Shown here: piece by piece, positions 63,031 to 64,000 of the stretch | Numbering within the stretch: the first letter of the stretch is position 1 | Layout: each line of letters opens with the position of its first letter | Source: Psettodes erumei | Lineage: Eukaryota; Chordata; Actinopteri; Pleuronectiformes; Psettodidae | Length of the DNA stretch: 64,000 nt | Reading direction: 5' to 3' | NCBI GenBank assembly: GCA_016785225.1 | Contig: JAFBJZ010000352.1 | Coordinates: 775,556-839,555, forward strand | Notes under the pieces: generated by a model | What the model saw: the letters and a program-made list of their open reading frames with translations, nothing else | The model's database searches: none | Told to the model about the DNA's origin: nothing | Translations under genes and position numbers: made by a program

Positions 63031-64000
63031 CGTTTTTGGGACATGCTAGGCTATGACCTCTTTTGACCTTTTTTTTTTTGCATTTTAAACACCTTTTATG
63101 CTATGGATGGTGTATGGTGATTTTTCACTGTTCCTGATGTTTTTGGGCGTTTTCAGCCATTTTTCATTTTTGACATTTTTCAGCTTTTTTCGACATAGTA
63201 TAGTATAGTATGCATTTTTTTTTGTGTTTTTGGGACATGCTAGGCTATGACCTCTTTTGACCATTTTTTGCATTTTAAACACCTGTTATGCTATGGAGGG
63301 TGTATGAAAGACCATTGCTGATGTTTTGGGGCGTTTTCAGCACTTTTTTTTTTTTAAAATTTTTCAGCTGTTTTCGACATAGTATAGTATGGCATTTTTT
63401 GTGTTTTTGGGACATGCTAGGCTATGACCTCTTTTGACCTTTTTTTTTGCATTTTAAACACCTTTTATGCTATGGAGGGTGTATGAAAGACCATTGCTGA
63501 TGTTTTGGGGCGTTTTCAGCCACTTTTCATTTTTTGACATTTTTCAGCTTTTTTCGACATAGTATAGTATGACGTATTTTTTGTTTTTTGGGACATGCTT
63601 GGCTATGACCTCTTTTTGACTTTTTTTGCATTTTAAACACCTTTTATGCTATGGAGGGTGTATGAAAGACCATTGCTGATGTTTTGGGGCGTTTTCAGCA
63701 CTTTTCATTTTTTAAAATTTTTCAGCTTTTTTCGACATAGTATAGTATGGCATTTTTTTTGTGTTTTTGGGACATGCTAGGCTATGACCTCTTTTGACCT
63801 TTTTTTGCATTTTAAACACCTTTTATGCTATGGAGGGTGTATGAAAGACCATTGCTGATGTTTTGGGGCGTTTTCAGCCATTTTCATTTTTTGACATTTT
63901 TCAGCTTTTTTCGACATAGTATAGTATGACGTATTTTTTGTGTTTTTGGGACATGCTAGGCTATGACCTCTTTTGACCTTTTTTTGCATTTTAAACACCT
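63031..64000 (+). repeat. Tandem satellite, about 180 bp per unit, five and a quarter units, running off the window
   Basis: The landmark ACATGCTAGG (ACATGCTTGG in one unit) recurs at 63041, 63235, 63412, 63593, 63772 and 63951, giving spacings of 194, 177, 181, 179 and 179. Each unit contains GGCTATGACCTCTTTTGAC, CATTTTAAACACC, TATGCTATGGAGGGTG, TGATGTTTTGGGGCGTTTTC and TTTCGACATAGTATAGTATG. The first unit is the most diverged. Short frames inside are not genes. Confidence 0.97.

Noticed and set aside
63031..64000. CRISPR-like regular array
   Set aside because: Units are about 180 bp, contiguous and similar throughout, without short repeats and unique spacers; it is a eukaryotic satellite.

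Overview
The window is nuclear DNA of a bony fish, most likely a percomorph teleost. It has spliced genes with GT-AG introns, AATAAA polyadenylation signals, many (CA)n-type microsatellites and several diverged interspersed repeats of kinds I associate with percomorph genomes. I see no prokaryotic, viral or plasmid features. From the left it holds the last two coding exons of a plus-strand gene with a helix-hairpin-helix tail (possibly FANCM, not proven), then slc25a29 (-), slc25a47 (+), wars1 (-), wdr25 (+) and begain (-), and it ends in a tandem satellite array.

The order and strands of slc25a29, slc25a47, wars1, wdr25 and begain match human 14q32.2 as I know it. In human the plus-strand neighbour beyond SLC25A29 is YY1; here it is the helix-hairpin-helix gene. 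I rebuilt exon structures from splice sites, phase and protein similarity. slc25a29 (310 aa), wars1 (477 aa) and wdr25 (515 aa) are intact. slc25a47 has a 1-nt frameshift in exon 4 and has lost a key Arg of the first carrier signature. begain is complete from its conserved coiled coil to its C-terminus; its start lies in one or more poorly conserved 5' exons, for which I propose candidates.

Layout. 1-312: end of the helix-hairpin-helix gene. 313-3232: facing 3' ends, with two adjacent near-perfect hairpins at 1955-2044. 3233-7303: slc25a29. 7304-8409: shared upstream region of the two divergent carrier genes. 8410-10271: slc25a47. 10272-11950: facing 3' ends. 11951-14955: wars1. 14956-16301: shared upstream region of wars1 and wdr25. 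16302-31774: wdr25, whose long introns (17-28 kb) are mostly low-repeat and rich in homeodomain-like AT cores, as conserved regulatory sequence often is. 31775-34852: facing 3' UTRs. 34853 to about 61750: begain. 63031-64000: a satellite of about 180 bp per unit that runs off the window and shows an alternating two-unit organisation.

The genes do not form one pathway. slc25a29 and slc25a47 are mitochondrial inner-membrane carriers in head-to-head arrangement and share an unusual 5' exon structure, so they look like an old inverted duplication. wars1 charges tRNA-Trp in the cytosol. wdr25 encodes a WD40 protein of poorly known role. begain encodes a postsynaptic scaffold partner. No previously undescribed multi-gene system is evident. 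The most unusual items are the satellite dimer, the paired hairpins, the possible decay of slc25a47, the begain 5' exons and a begain 5' splice site lying inside a (GT)n microsatellite.
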